From Paramyrothecium sp. XJ0827 (taxonomy: Eukaryota; Ascomycota; Sordariomycetes; Hypocreales; Stachybotryaceae), in the NCBI GenBank assembly GCA_020881915.1, contig JAJFPB010000013.1, positions 558,001 through 622,000 of the forward strand: DNA of 64,000 nt. Reading direction: 5' to 3'. Under the pieces are notes generated by a model. That model did not search any database. It saw only the letters and a list, made by a program, of their open reading frames with translations, and was not told the DNA's origin. Shown here in pieces: positions 1-9,928 of this stretch. Numbering within the stretch: position 1 is the stretch's first letter; each line of letters begins with the position of its first letter. The translations under genes and the position numbers were made by a program.

Positions 1-81
1 AAGATCAACCAAGGAGTGGTGATTGAAAGTATATATAACATGTCCAATTCAAATGACTGAACTGGGCATCTGCCACTTGAT

Positions 82-111
82 CAGGGTTGAAAGCCACTCC
101 ACTCAATCCAC
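82..111 (+). repeat. Left terminal inverted repeat of hAT copy A
   Basis: Thirty bases that are the exact reverse complement of 3566-3595. Starts CAGGG, the usual hAT end. Confidence 0.95.
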
Positions 112-868
112 GTAGTGGATCCACTCGTGGATTCCACTGTCCACTCCACTGCCAAAATTCTAGTGGATTGGCTAATCCACAGAATCCACCAGACGATCTC
201 ATGGAGTTGGGTGGGTGGACTGGATTGGAAGTGGAGCAGTTAGGGGGCGCCCATATATTTCGGTAGAAGGACTAACAGTGACTGATGCCCCCCACCGCCG
301 CAGCAATTATTCTACCCTACATCGAAAACATCATGAAGCTTCTAGGCAGCGCAGCTTTAAAATATGCAAATAAAAGGAGGCACTATTCGAATATTCTGGC
401 TGGTGTCATTCAAATGATATAAATCTCGACTTGTACACTTAAGAATTGTTCATGGAATCCTACATCATCGTGACGGCATTTGATATTCGTATGTTGTTCA
501 GTTCCAAAATAGTATTTCGTGTACCTCGACCATCCTCGTTTTGGATTCATGGTTCGAAATCTATACTATTTAATAAACTTCTGCGAGGCGATTCGAAAAA
601 CGCGTTCAGAGTCTTCATTATCTCAACACTACGCGAACAATTGCGAGTTACATTTACTGCGTCAGTACGTACTGGAGAGGGACTTACCCAAGTCAGCCCC
701 TTTACGACACTCACGACTTGCCTTGAGCAGGAAGTACCCAAAACATTTGCAAGACGCGGAAATAATGTGGCACCTCGTCGCGTTGGACGCGTTGGTTGCG
801 CTCCCTCGACAACCTGCTGACCTTTGACTGCCACCATGCTATCGACATGACCAAGCCATCTTTTTACC

Positions 869-3364
869 ATGGCCTCGCCTGATTCTTGGGTCGATGTTTC
901 CGACAGCGGTTTCGGGTCGGCCCCCGAATCGACGCCCTGTCCGACGCCCTATCCTCCCCGTTCAATTCCGACCCCTCTCTCGACATCCACGACCCGTTCT
1001 GCAAGCGATGACCAGTACGAATGTACGCTCTGGAGGCATTTCCCGGGCTGGGCATCCTCTGAGCGAGCTAGAGAAACGCGTTGTTGGGCCTGGCATTTTG
1101 GTTATGACATCCAAAAGGAAGGCGACCGCAGATGGGTTTGCCAAGCGTGCATTCGCAAGAATGCCCTACACCCACGTCATTTCGAAGCTGATGGCATTCA
1201 CAACGCGTACAATCATCTGTTCAATGACTACGGGATTCGCGCTCCGCCTGGCAGGACCAAAGGAACTGCTGAGAGGAAGGCGAATTCTAAGAGCGGGAAG
1301 TCTACGGGGCAACAGACTCTCGCGGAATCCATGAAACTTAACCTACACGACCCCCGGGAACAAGCAATTGCGAATGGCTTTATCAAGCGCTTCGACAAGG
1401 AACACTTCCGGAGGCTTCTGGTCAACTGGATCGTGGCCAAGAATCACGCTTTTTCTGTTGCTGAAGAAGCAGAACTCCAAGCTATCTTCGATTACTTGAA
1501 CCCGTCAGTTTCAGCACGTAAGGCCAATATTACCCATACGACGGTTCGAGAAAAGATCGTCGTCGCGTTCGAACAACACAAGCACAAGGTGATTGAGGTC
1601 TTGTGCAAGGCGCCCGGCCTTGTCCACATCTCTTTCGACGGCTGGCGGTCTGGAAACCGACACGCCTTATATGGTATCTGTTGCTTCTTTAGGGACGAAA
1701 ACAACAAGCCTTGTAAGATTACGCTTGGGCTCCCTGAAGTCAGCGCCAGGCACACAGGGCCTAATATCGCCGCTGAAATCCTCGACGTAATTGAATCGTA
1801 TCAGATCCAAGACAAGATTGGCTATTTCACGCTTGACAATGCGAAAAACAATGATACCGCTATGGAGATTATTGGTGGAGAGCTCGGCTTTGTAGGGTCC
1901 CGCAGGCGAGGGCGCTGTTTTGGGCATACTTTGAACCTCTCTGCCAAAGCCATTCTATTTGGCCACGATGCTGATGCTTTTCAGCGGCGGATATCAGGGG
2001 CAGAGCCTGTTACTGAAGCAGAACACTTGATTTGGCGCAAGAAGGGACCAGCAGGCAAATTGCATAATCTCGTGGTGGCTATCCACAGATCGGACTTGTT
2101 GACAAACATGCTGCGCAGCATCCAACATGAAGCCTTCGCCAAGTCGTCTGACCCCAAACTCAACGCCAGAAAGCCGTTGGATGTTATTTTGGACAACGAT
2201 ACCAGATGGTTGTCGCAATTGTATATGATACGACGAGCCCTACTGCTTCGCGACTATATCGAGCGATTAATTGCCCACTATCGAATCGAGTTCGAACAGC
2301 AAAACAAGACCAAAAAGGGCGGTCCTAAGAAGTCACTCGTGTTGCCTTTTATTTGCCAGCCAGAAAACCAGCTATCCGACAAGGACTGGGAGGTGGTCGA
2401 AATATTTGCGCAGATCCTAAGCTACTATGAAGCTACGGTCAAAATGCTCGAAGGCGACGGCCAGATCCGCAAGCGGAAGCGTGGGTGGACTGGGTCTTAT
2501 GGCAATATTTGGGACGTGATTCAAGGATTTGAATTCCTTCTTGAGCAGCTTGAACGCTTCAAGGATATCGCTAAGGACTTCCCTGATCCTGAACACTTCA
2601 GGATCAACATCAATTTGGGCTGGCAGAAGCTGAATGAGTACTACGAGATATTGAGCGAGACGCCCATCTACTATGCTGGACTGGCGCTCCATCCAGCATA
2701 CCGGTGGAAATGGTTTGAACGCAACTGGAATGACCACCCCGAGTGGATTGACGAGGCGAAAAGAATTGTTCACGACGTGTGGCGTTTTGAGTATCGGGAG
2801 GCCACTTTGCCCGGAGAGAGCCTATCAGCCGTTGAGCCAGTTCCTAAGAAGCAGAAGACTTCAGACAATCCATTCCAGGAATACCTTCAACGAAACCGCT
2901 ACATAGCGCCAGAAGCAGGTCACGATGGCCTCACGCCAGGCGAGGACGAATACCTCCATTGGGTTACGCACTGCGAAAGCGGCGATGGCTCAATCGACGA
3001 TCCTCTCGCTTACTGGCACGAAAAGCGATTCAAGTATTCAAACTTATCGCGAATGGCGCTTGATTTTCTCACAATACAACCCATGTCTGCAGAATGTGAG
3101 CGACTCTTCTCAGCATCAGGCCGGATGGTGAACCCTCTGCGCCACCAACTTGAAGCCCAGATTATCGGGATGTGCCAGGTATTGCGTTCATGGCTGAGGG
3201 CGGGTATTATTCACGATTTGGATCCCGTCTTTATCTCGGTACAAGAAGAAAAAGTCAACGTCGAATTGGGTCAGATGTCAGATCAGCAGCTTGAAGGGTG
3301 GGCAACACAGTGGCTAACTCAGGCGGCGAGCGCTCAAGACGAGATGGAAGCCAGTTGGAGATAG
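869..3364 (+). CDS. hAT-family transposase, intact (831 aa)
   Basis: This is the transposase of copy A, a cut-and-paste DNA transposase acting on the element ends in the nucleus. A BED-type zinc finger lies near residues 85-125 (WVCQAC followed by HNAYNH, a Cx2C...Hx4H layout). The RNase-H-like catalytic core shows HISFDGW, GYFTLDNAKNND and the conserved GRCFGHTLNLSAKAILFG block. Near the C-terminus is the hAT dimerisation domain, with MSAECERLFSASG and VLRSWLRAGI. The ATG at 869 is the first in frame and precedes the BED finger by a normal distance; the stop is at 3362. There is no intron or frameshift, so it may be active. A further 787 bp lie between the left end and the ATG; ORFs there (for example 446-820) are open in both copies, but near-identity of the copies gives no evidence for coding. 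Confidence 0.95.
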   Translation: MASPDSWVDVSDSGFGSAPESTPCPTPYPPRSIPTPLSTSTTRSASDDQYECTLWRHFPGWASSERARETRCWAWHFGYDIQKEGDRRWVCQACIRKNALHPRHFEADGIHNAYNHLFNDYGIRAPPGRTKGTAERKANSKSGKSTGQQTLAESMKLNLHDPREQAIANGFIKRFDKEHFRRLLVNWIVAKNHAFSVAEEAELQAIFDYLNPSVSARKANITHTTVREKIVVAFEQHKHKVIEVLCKAPGLVHISFDGWRSGNRHALYGICCFFRDENNKPCKITLGLPEVSARHTGPNIAAEILDVIESYQIQDKIGYFTLDNAKNNDTAMEIIGGELGFVGSRRRGRCFGHTLNLSAKAILFGHDADAFQRRISGAEPVTEAEHLIWRKKGPAGKLHNLVVAIHRSDLLTNMLRSIQHEAFAKSSDPKLNARKPLDVILDNDTRWLSQLYMIRRALLLRDYIERLIAHYRIEFEQQNKTKKGGPKKSLVLPFICQPENQLSDKDWEVVEIFAQILSYYEATVKMLEGDGQIRKRKRGWTGSYGNIWDVIQGFEFLLEQLERFKDIAKDFPDPEHFRININLGWQKLNEYYEILSETPIYYAGLALHPAYRWKWFERNWNDHPEWIDEAKRIVHDVWRFEYREATLPGESLSAVEPVPKKQKTSDNPFQEYLQRNRYIAPEAGHDGLTPGEDEYLHWVTHCESGDGSIDDPLAYWHEKRFKYSNLSRMALDFLTIQPMSAECERLFSASGRMVNPLRHQLEAQIIGMCQVLRSWLRAGIIHDLDPVFISVQEEKVNVELGQMSDQQLEGWATQWLTQAASAQDEMEASWR

Positions 3365-3565
3365 GCTCACTTGGAGCTTCTGGAAGTTGAAACTGGGCGC
3401 TTAGGTGGGCAAAGCCTTCGAGAATAGCTTCACCATCGTGAATAGAGGCACTTGCCAATCCACCCAATCCACCCTAATCCACCCTAATCCACGACGGCTT
3501 CCAGTGGATCCACTATACTGAGGTATTCAGTGGATTATGATCTACCCACTCCACTCGAGCAGCGA

Positions 3566-3595
3566 GTGGATTGAGTGGAGTGGCTTTCAACCCTG
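3566..3595 (+). repeat. Right terminal inverted repeat of hAT copy A
   Basis: Exact reverse complement of 82-111. The flank just outside does not repeat the left flank. Confidence 0.95.
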
Positions 3596-3888
3596 TGTCG
3601 CGGTCGTTATGACATTTAGGGATTGTTAACCGAAATAGTCCTTGCTGAGGCAACAAATACTTGTCTTATTTAATAGTTACTCCACTCAGAAGAGAGCTGA
3701 AAGTTGGCGGTTGCACTCCTACACGACCTGAATGGTTCCGCTCCCAACTCCACTAGATGTTCACTTCAGGTCCCCACTTCGCAGCTTCTATTCTAAATAG
3801 GGTCAGCTGCATAAAGCTACTGATGCTAGAGGAACGTGTAACACTGTGGTCCAATTATCAGCCGAGCTTGAACCCCGACGAGAACTTA

Positions 3889-3924
3889 ATCCCCTTGGCT
3901 GTGCTAAGGTGCAGGGGGTGTATC
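3889..3924 (+). repeat. Left terminal inverted repeat of the piggyBac-like element
   Basis: Thirty-six bases matching the reverse complement of 6148-6183 exactly, directly after a TTAA at 3886-3889. Confidence 0.92.
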
Positions 3925-4075
3925 TGCCTCCACACCACCCCTGTCCATGATGTCAGTACATTGAGGAACAAGGAAATCCCTGTCCATAGAAAAAGCTATG
4001 TAACCGATTATGATGATGCTTCCACAATAGACAATGCTGCCGTTACTAGCTATCTGACGATGGAAGCAGACAACG

Positions 4076-6094
4076 ATGCCGCCGCGGCCACAGTGGCCCC
4101 CGAGGAACGGATTCCTGTTACAACAGACCATAGCCGGCGCGAGCAGGATATTGATAACACATGCCGGCCGGACCACAAGCCAACAAGCCGTACAGGGTCA
4201 CATTTTGAACCCCTCGACGTTCCATATCGACCCCTCAAGGTCCGGGAACCTTCCAAAGACACCTTTGAAGCTATTCCAGCTTTTCCTACCCGAATCCCTA
4301 GTCAGTCAATGGGTCGATTACACGAATAGCTCTGCCAACGACCCTGAAGACGAGCCGGCCGATGGGAGCCGTCAGAGTCAGTGGTACGAGACATCTGTGG
4401 CAGAGATATATATCTGGATAGCTATTACGATATCAATATCTCTATTCAAGGCCCCCCGATTTGAAGACTATTGGAAGGTGCCAACGGACGGGCATTTCGT
4501 CCCTAGCTTTCCATGGATTCAATATATGACTTTTGACCGGTTTTTCCTACTAAAGAGACGGCTTCGAATCGACGATCCAGATACGGTCCACCATGGAATT
4601 CCTCGTCCATATAATAGGGTCAACGAATGGGCCAACCACATCACGAAAGCTGCTATAGCTGCTGTTGAAGTTGGCAGCGATATTGGTGTAGATGAGGGTA
4701 TGATCAAGTTCGAAGGACGGTCAAAGCAGAAGGTAACAATCCCATCCAAGCCAACGCCCACAGGGATCAAGGTCTGGATCCTAGCTATCCAAGGCTATAT
4801 CTTACACTGGATTTGGCATACGCCTGGATCCAAATACGGTCCCGTCGGTGTGGAACGCCCACAGCAAAAGCCCTCAAAAAAACAGCCCTCGAATAAGACG
4901 TCAGACGAGCCGTCAGATGAGGGCTCTGACGATATGTCTGACGATATGTCTGATATCTCAGAGGGCCCGGGAGACGATGCCTTAGACGATATTGACGAGG
5001 CCCTAGATGACGATAAGGCTCTGAACCCGACCCAAGCTGTCGTTGTTTTCCTACTAAAACAGCTGCCGCCCAATACATATCATGTCTTCGTTGACAACCT
5101 CTTCTCATCGCCGCAGCTCTTCCGGCAGCTACGACAGCTAGGCATTGGAGCCACAGGCACAGCTCGTACGAATAGTGGCATACATAGGGACTTTGTCAAG
5201 GCGAAAAAAGACGACAATAAGGGCCGGAACCTATGGTCATGGGGCCGTCTCATAGCCAAGGCCACAGCAGATAACAAGGTCCGGATATCTAGAAGATCTT
5301 ATGAATTTCCCTACTAATTACTAGATATCTAGGTCAACCAAATCGGCTGGAAGGACAATGCCTTAGTGTTGTTTTTAACTACGGTTTACACCGGCCAAGA
5401 GACCCTCGAATGTATCCGCCGGCGGCCAACAACAACAAGGGCTCGAGCCCGCTCAATTAAACGGCTCTTTGGTGCCGAGCCCATCTTGAAGCTAGATATC
5501 CCGTCTGTCGCAGCCGATTATAATAAACTGATGAATGCCGTGGATAGGGCTGATCATCTTCGGTCTAATAGGCATCTTGACCGTCGTCAGAGACGGGGCC
5601 CTGCCCGGGCTCTGACCTGGTCCTTTGTCCTATCTGTGGCTCTGTCTAATAGCTTCATCTTGCAACAGCAAGGTCAGCCAAGCTGGAAGCCGTATAGGGC
5701 CCAAAGTCGGTTCCAACAAGCCTTAGTTGACGGTCTTTTCCGTACATACGGAAAAGACGGGACATCTAGAGAACGCTATCGAGCTGGTAATGAATCCATT
5801 CCTATAGCACAACATAATTGGATAGACAGAGAGAAAAGAGCCTGCTGTCTAGCTTGTCAGGGCATCCACATTGGCCCAAGGTCAAGGAGCTCAACGCAGG
5901 CTCGAAAACGCCGTCAAAATGACGCCCCTTTGGCCACATTGGATGCGAATAGCATCAATAGCCGGGCCGGCCCTGAGCCCCCTAGGAAGAAACGGAAGGC
6001 AGGAACATGGACTCCACACGGCTGTGACGTATGTAATGTAGCCCTTTGTAACAACGGAAAATGCTGGGACTTCTATCATAGGCAAAATTGCTAG
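4076..6094 (+). CDS. piggyBac-family transposase (exons 4076-5278 and 5333-6094)
   Basis: DDE transposase of the DDE_Tnp_1_7/piggyBac group, about 654 aa after splicing. The N-terminal region has TPLKLFQLFLPESL and VDYTNSS. Catalytic Asp candidates are D206 (in GVDEGMIKFEGRS), D340 (in HVFVDNLFSS) and a third in MNAVDRADHLRSN encoded near 5530. The C-terminus is cysteine-rich (CCLACQG, CDVCNVALCNNGKC), as in other piggyBac enzymes. Two in-frame stops (5315 and 5330) fall inside a 54-nt segment, 5279-5332, that begins GT, has CTAAT upstream of the end, and ends TAG. Removing it joins ADNK to VNQIGWKDNALVLF, a family-conserved stretch, so I read it as an intron. The true N-terminus may lie in another frame: 4060-4228 is open and reads into the family motif VPY, suggesting a 1-nt shift near 4229. 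Confidence 0.85.
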
Positions 6095-6147
6095 GCAGAC
6101 AATGTACCTACATTTTACAGCATTTTAATTGGATCAGATCCATGTCC

Positions 6148-6183
6148 GATACACCCCCTGCACCTTAGCACAGCCAAGGGGAT
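6148..6183 (+). repeat. Right terminal inverted repeat of the piggyBac-like element
   Basis: Exact reverse complement of 3889-3924; followed by TATC rather than TTAA. Confidence 0.92.
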
Positions 6184-6340
6184 ATCTCAATTATGGAAAT
6201 TTGGGGTCTCGGGGCTCTAGATATAGGGTTTGCATTAAGTAGTGGCTGACCCAATAGGAGACGAACAAAAGCCAAGCTGAACCACCCCCTAGAACTGTCC
6301 CTACAGCAAAGGCCTCTCTCGAGGGCCGAGTTATACAGAC

Positions 6341-6651
6341 TTAACAAGTATATTTAATATCGCACTGCCGCTATATCCGCAAAAATTAGCCTGTATACCA
6401 ATCACATAACCGAGGATACGATAACACTTACGCACCAGTAACCACATCCACCAGAGCAACACTGCCCGCATCAAAGGTGCAAAGTCAGCTAGAAACTCCA
6501 TGAAGCAGTTACAATGCGAACTTACGCCCTTAGAAACACAACTTGCAGGAAGACATGCTCGAGCCTCTAAACCCTCGTTAAGATTGTCCGGAGATGGTGC
6601 GGCGAGGGCTATAGTTGTAAAGAGTGCAAAGAGGGCGTGTACAGGCTGCAT
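6341..6651 (-). CDS. Small secreted cysteine-rich protein, three exons (6526-6651, 6432-6461, 6341-6370)
   Basis: Read unspliced, the minus strand gives a dull 106-aa ORF. Two introns with textbook ends change this: 6462-6525 (GTAAGT, branch-like GCTGAC, CAG) and 6371-6431 (GTAAGT, CTAAT, TAG). The spliced product is 61 aa. Residues 1-18 form a signal peptide (MQPVHALFALFTTIALAA), followed by a short acidic linker ending GLEAR. The last 29 residues hold eight cysteines spaced C-x4-C-x4-CC-x3-C-x3-C-x2-C-x5-C. Both middle exons are exactly 30 nt and the cysteines appear only after splicing, which strongly supports the model. The CC pair resembles knottin or defensin-like scaffolds, but I do not assign a family. 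A candidate apoplastic effector or antimicrobial peptide; the function is inference. A transposon relic sits about 200 bp upstream. Confidence 0.75.
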
Positions 6652-6854
6652 TCTAACTGGTGATACAAGCGCTGTTTCGATAGTACGGCGGACGACAGGG
6701 CAAATTCAAGGAGAAAGGAGATGAGCAAGAGTATAGCGGCCTTGATATTTAGAATTGGAAACCGAACAAGTCTATCGGAGCTATTGGCGAATGATGCCTT
6801 CTTAAATACATCGTCTGAAAGCTCGAAACAGTTGTTCTTTGAAAAGGTCTTACT

Positions 6855-7849
6855 CAGGGTAGGGAATCAATCCACGACTTCCACGGTATTGATCAATATG
6901 TTGACTTCAATCCACGTCAACGTCAATCCACGAGACATGTTGTTATGTAATCCATCCATCCACCGATAGGGGCTCGTGGATTGAGATGTGGATTGACGTG
7001 GACGCTAGTCAGGCGTAGGATGTCCCGATATATTTCGTTATTATATACCATATATCTCTACCCAAACACTAACACATCTAATCAGGCAATATCTCGGCCC
7101 CGTTTTGACACGTCGTGACACGCTATAATGCCTGAACGCGAAGGTTCCCCATTTACTCGGTTCGTACAGCCATTGAACCTTCAATTTCGAGATGGCGGAC
7201 TTAGACCCTAAACTACCGACCAACCACGAGCGGCATACCGAGGTCCTTCGGCCTGCTCTGGATCGGACCCCGAAGTCCTCCAACCTTCTACTTGGGCACT
7301 CACAAGTGATGAGGAGTGGAGGATCTTCCGCGTCTGGAAGGATTCACGCTGGTCGAGCGCGACAATGATACCCTATCAAGGGTATGGGATTACAGGGTTG
7401 GGATTCCTCGACGTCATGACAGTGTCGGCGATGAGCTCAGTGCGAGAGACGGTTCTCCGCCACTGGGTTGATGATCACGCCCTCCGAAATCGCTTAGACG
7501 CTGGGACAATTGGACTGATCCAAACGCAGCGATCTTGGTTACGCGCCGGGATAATCGAAGATACTAATAGCATACTGCTTGACGACACAGCATTAGAGGA
7601 GGCTGTTGGACGGGCTTGTTTGTAGAAGCACCAGTAGTAAGGCAATAGAAGTTTCGGCGATAGGTTCATGAATTACCCGATTAGGAAATCCGAGCTAATG
7701 TGACAGGGGTCTTCCACGAGTTCAATATTATGGACATCAATCCACAGATAGCCTCGTGGACATCAATCCACGAGCACTCTGCTGAGTAAGCCGTCAATTC
7801 AATCCACGAAGCCGGATATTGACGTGGATGGATTGATTCCCTACCCTGA
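6855..7849 (+). mobile_element. Non-autonomous hAT deletion derivative (995 bp)
   Basis: Inverted ends starting CAGGGTAGGGAATCAATCCA (left 6855, right ending 7848) enclose 995 bp. An 8-bp direct repeat GTCTTACT lies at 6847-6854 and 7850-7857, with one extra base at the right edge, so this is a clean insertion. Both subterminal regions repeat the motif ATCAATCCACG. The interior keeps a short 5' coding piece starting near 7192 and the 3' end of a hAT transposase, the middle having been lost. Confidence 0.88.
7365..7625 (+). pseudogene. 3' remnant of a hAT transposase inside the 995-bp element
   Basis: The last 45 residues (LIQTQRSWLRAGIIEDTNSI and on) match the C-terminal tail seen in the other hAT transposases here (VLRSWLRAGI, TVRSWLRAGL). 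The BED finger and catalytic core are absent. Trans-mobilisation by a full-length relative would be needed. Confidence 0.75.
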
Positions 7850-8055
7850 GTCTTACTCAGGTATTGGTATGATGACGAGGTGTTCAACCCATCCTATGAT
7901 ATATCATAGTGACGTCGATCCATGATCATTGGACTTGTTTCTCATTCCAGCTACAAGACGGAAACATTAGTACCCCGCTCCATGCCACTTACGATCCGCT
8001 TTTAGAATCTTCAAGTGATTTGTGCATTCCAAGCTCAATACACGATAATGACATA

Positions 8056-8427
8056 ATGACAACTATGGCGGCATCCAGATTTAACTCAATGCACTATACC
8101 TTTGAGCCAAATTGTTTCTTGGTTTTGGGGGGAGGCGCAGTAAACCTGTTTAACATGTCATCGAGATTCGAAGACGAAGTTGAAGCAATAGGTGGTCGTC
8201 TTGTGAATACCAGAAATCAAGATACTGGGGAAGACAGGCTGAGAATGACCGGAAGATATGTAGAAGCTTTTCTGGACACAAAATGGCACCGAGACAAGCA
8301 AACATGGCCAGGTATCGGAGTATTTGCGCATATCATGATATCACCGGGGTGTCAGCAGTGCGACATTCCACAAAGGACACTTAGGTTAACTCCACCGAGT
8401 CCACCCTTGCCGTCATTTGCGGTGTGA
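8056..8427 (+). CDS. Hypothetical protein, 123 aa, doubtful
   Basis: An open frame from the ATG at 8056; an in-frame extension to 7909 starts with GTG. It contains a hydrophilic middle (SRFEDEVEAIGGRLVNTRNQ) and a proline-rich end. I recognise no domain, no signal peptide and no intron consensus that would extend it. It starts about 200 bp beyond the hAT derivative and could be an exon of a longer lost gene or a chance ORF. Confidence 0.25.
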   Translation: MTTMAASRFNSMHYTFEPNCFLVLGGGAVNLFNMSSRFEDEVEAIGGRLVNTRNQDTGEDRLRMTGRYVEAFLDTKWHRDKQTWPGIGVFAHIMISPGCQQCDIPQRTLRLTPPSPPLPSFAV

Positions 8428-9928
8428 ACGTCAGTCAACCACACAAGTCGACTGCAGTCATGAACTTGGTAGCCACGTGCTTTCGGAAACTGAGTGTTAA
8501 AAGCGTTTGTTGTTATATACACAGTCAAGTCGTGGTGCGACGTGAGAGTACCAGACCACCATTCCTGACCTTCCTTTCTCCTCCTCCATCGACGGGGGCT
8601 GCGCAGGGACAAGATGCTGGGCGGCTTTAGACGACTGGGCGGACACCAGTCCTATCTGTGACTGCTGGTGGCCTTGAAAAGGCAAGAATGATCATGGAGG
8701 ATGGCACAAGAGACATGGCACATGAGGGGTAGACACGTTGACTCAGCCGCAAATTCGACCAGATAGAAGGCAATTCGCTGGGTTTACATTTCCTCTGGCT
8801 AAGGTCAAGAGACCTATGTGGGTGGTGAGACATGCTCGGATTGTGATAACTAAGACCAACGAATTGTCAAGGTGTGTGGTGCTACCGGAGTATTGAGGCC
8901 AGTCGCAAGTGGGGTCTGAATCACATACTGCAATTGCAACTGGCAGAGAGCTGATGCCACGATTACCATTCTGCAGGGTGCTTTGCCTGTTGAAAGGAAT
9001 CGACGATGACAAGAGGGCGCCATGTGATTCGACTGTACCAACACCACTGAAGTGGGTGACATGTGGGATTACTAGGGAGCGACGCCAGACGTTCCACTAC
9101 CATTCATCAACTACTCTAATCTTCTGACGCATACAAAGCATCTTGCATGAAACAACATTTAGGACCTAAAACATTTTTGCGCTCGTTGCGATAAGCATGC
9201 GGTTGGTTGAAGTTGGCAGTATCACGATGATGAGGGGTAATGACATATGTTGGCGTCATACAGGCATAGTGCATGTGTTGCGGTCGCGCAGTCCATTTTC
9301 GGACTCGTAGCGGTCCCTTTTCGGGTCTGTGGAACATCTGCCAGATGTACGCCACGGGAAGAGCGCCTTGTACCTCCGATACAAGATGTACTTTAGGCTA
9401 ACTCAACAATAAGTTCATTAATTCTTTTTGTGTCCCAAGATGAAGCCCCAATTGCGTACTTGGCCAAGAACGTCTGGCTTCGTGAGAAAGTGAGTCTCAA
9501 GCCACAGGGAGCTTTTTGCGTCCATACAACCTGACCTTGACCACGGTGGTTAAGCTGCAGGTGGCGTTGATTTGGACGAAGCTGCAGGGATACTCGCCGC
9601 CGGCCACAAGGTCCGGCATGGAGTGGAAGTGCCTTAGCCTAGCTTGGCCATGACCGCGGCCCCTGGTCAAATGCAAGCCTAAATCCTGCAATCATCTCGA
9701 CATCATCCTCTCCCGCCTGGGGCTAGCTGAAGTACGAACATCACCGCAACTCGGTTGATTTGGTGAATCTTAGCCCCACGATGCGACATCTCGTTGGAGT
9801 CAGGCATGCTAAACCCGGTAAGACAAGGCCGATGAGATAAGTGACATATTTGAAGGCCTTGTAGCCCTGCGCCTGGTGAGCATCCGTGACTTCCATTCAT
9901 CTTCTATTATCACAACTCCACTACTACA
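8428..9928. other. Intergenic stretch without a supported gene
   Basis: Only short overlapping ORFs. The minus strand 9497-9691 ends in a reading (EYPCSFVQINATCSLTTVVK) that looks protein-like and could be a terminal exon, but I cannot attach it to a gene or family. Confidence 0.4.

Larger units (their letters stand above)
82..3595 (+). mobile_element. Full-length hAT transposon, copy A
   Basis: The element is bounded by a perfect 30-bp terminal inverted repeat beginning CAGGGTTGAAAGCC (82-111 and 3566-3595). It encloses one long transposase ORF. The first and last roughly 120 bp are dense in CCACTCC / TGGATTG subterminal motifs, as expected of hAT ends. A second copy lies at 54398-57913; the two differ by only six small indels (net +2 bp in copy B, which accounts for 3516 against 3514 bp) plus a few substitutions. 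hAT elements normally duplicate 8 bp of target. Here the flanks are CACTTGAT on the left and TGTCGCGG on the right and do not match, so one flank has been exchanged or rearranged. Confidence 0.95.
3889..6183 (+). mobile_element. piggyBac-like transposon
   Basis: A perfect 36-bp inverted repeat (3889-3924 and 6148-6183; core CTGTGCTAAGGTGCAGGGGG) encloses a piggyBac-type transposase. On the left the repeat abuts TTAA (3886-3889), the obligatory piggyBac target. On the right the matching position reads TATC, so the second TTAA has decayed or the flank was replaced. A relic of the same family with a similar 3' end lies at 10938-11640. Confidence 0.9.

Noticed and set aside
446..820. 124-aa ORF upstream of the hAT transposase, repeated at 54766-55140
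   Set aside because: It recurs only because the two transposon copies are nearly identical. Several overlapping frames are open in the same place and none shows a domain, so there is no evidence for coding.
5279..5332. Two stop codons read as inactivating the piggyBac transposase
   Set aside because: The stops lie in a 54-nt segment with GT...CTAAT...TAG features, and its removal restores a conserved family block, so an intron explains them better.
6847..7857. mimp element
   Set aside because: Position near a secreted-protein gene is reminiscent of mimps, but the ends (CAGGGTAGGG) and the 8-bp duplication are of hAT type, not the TA-flanked mimp type.
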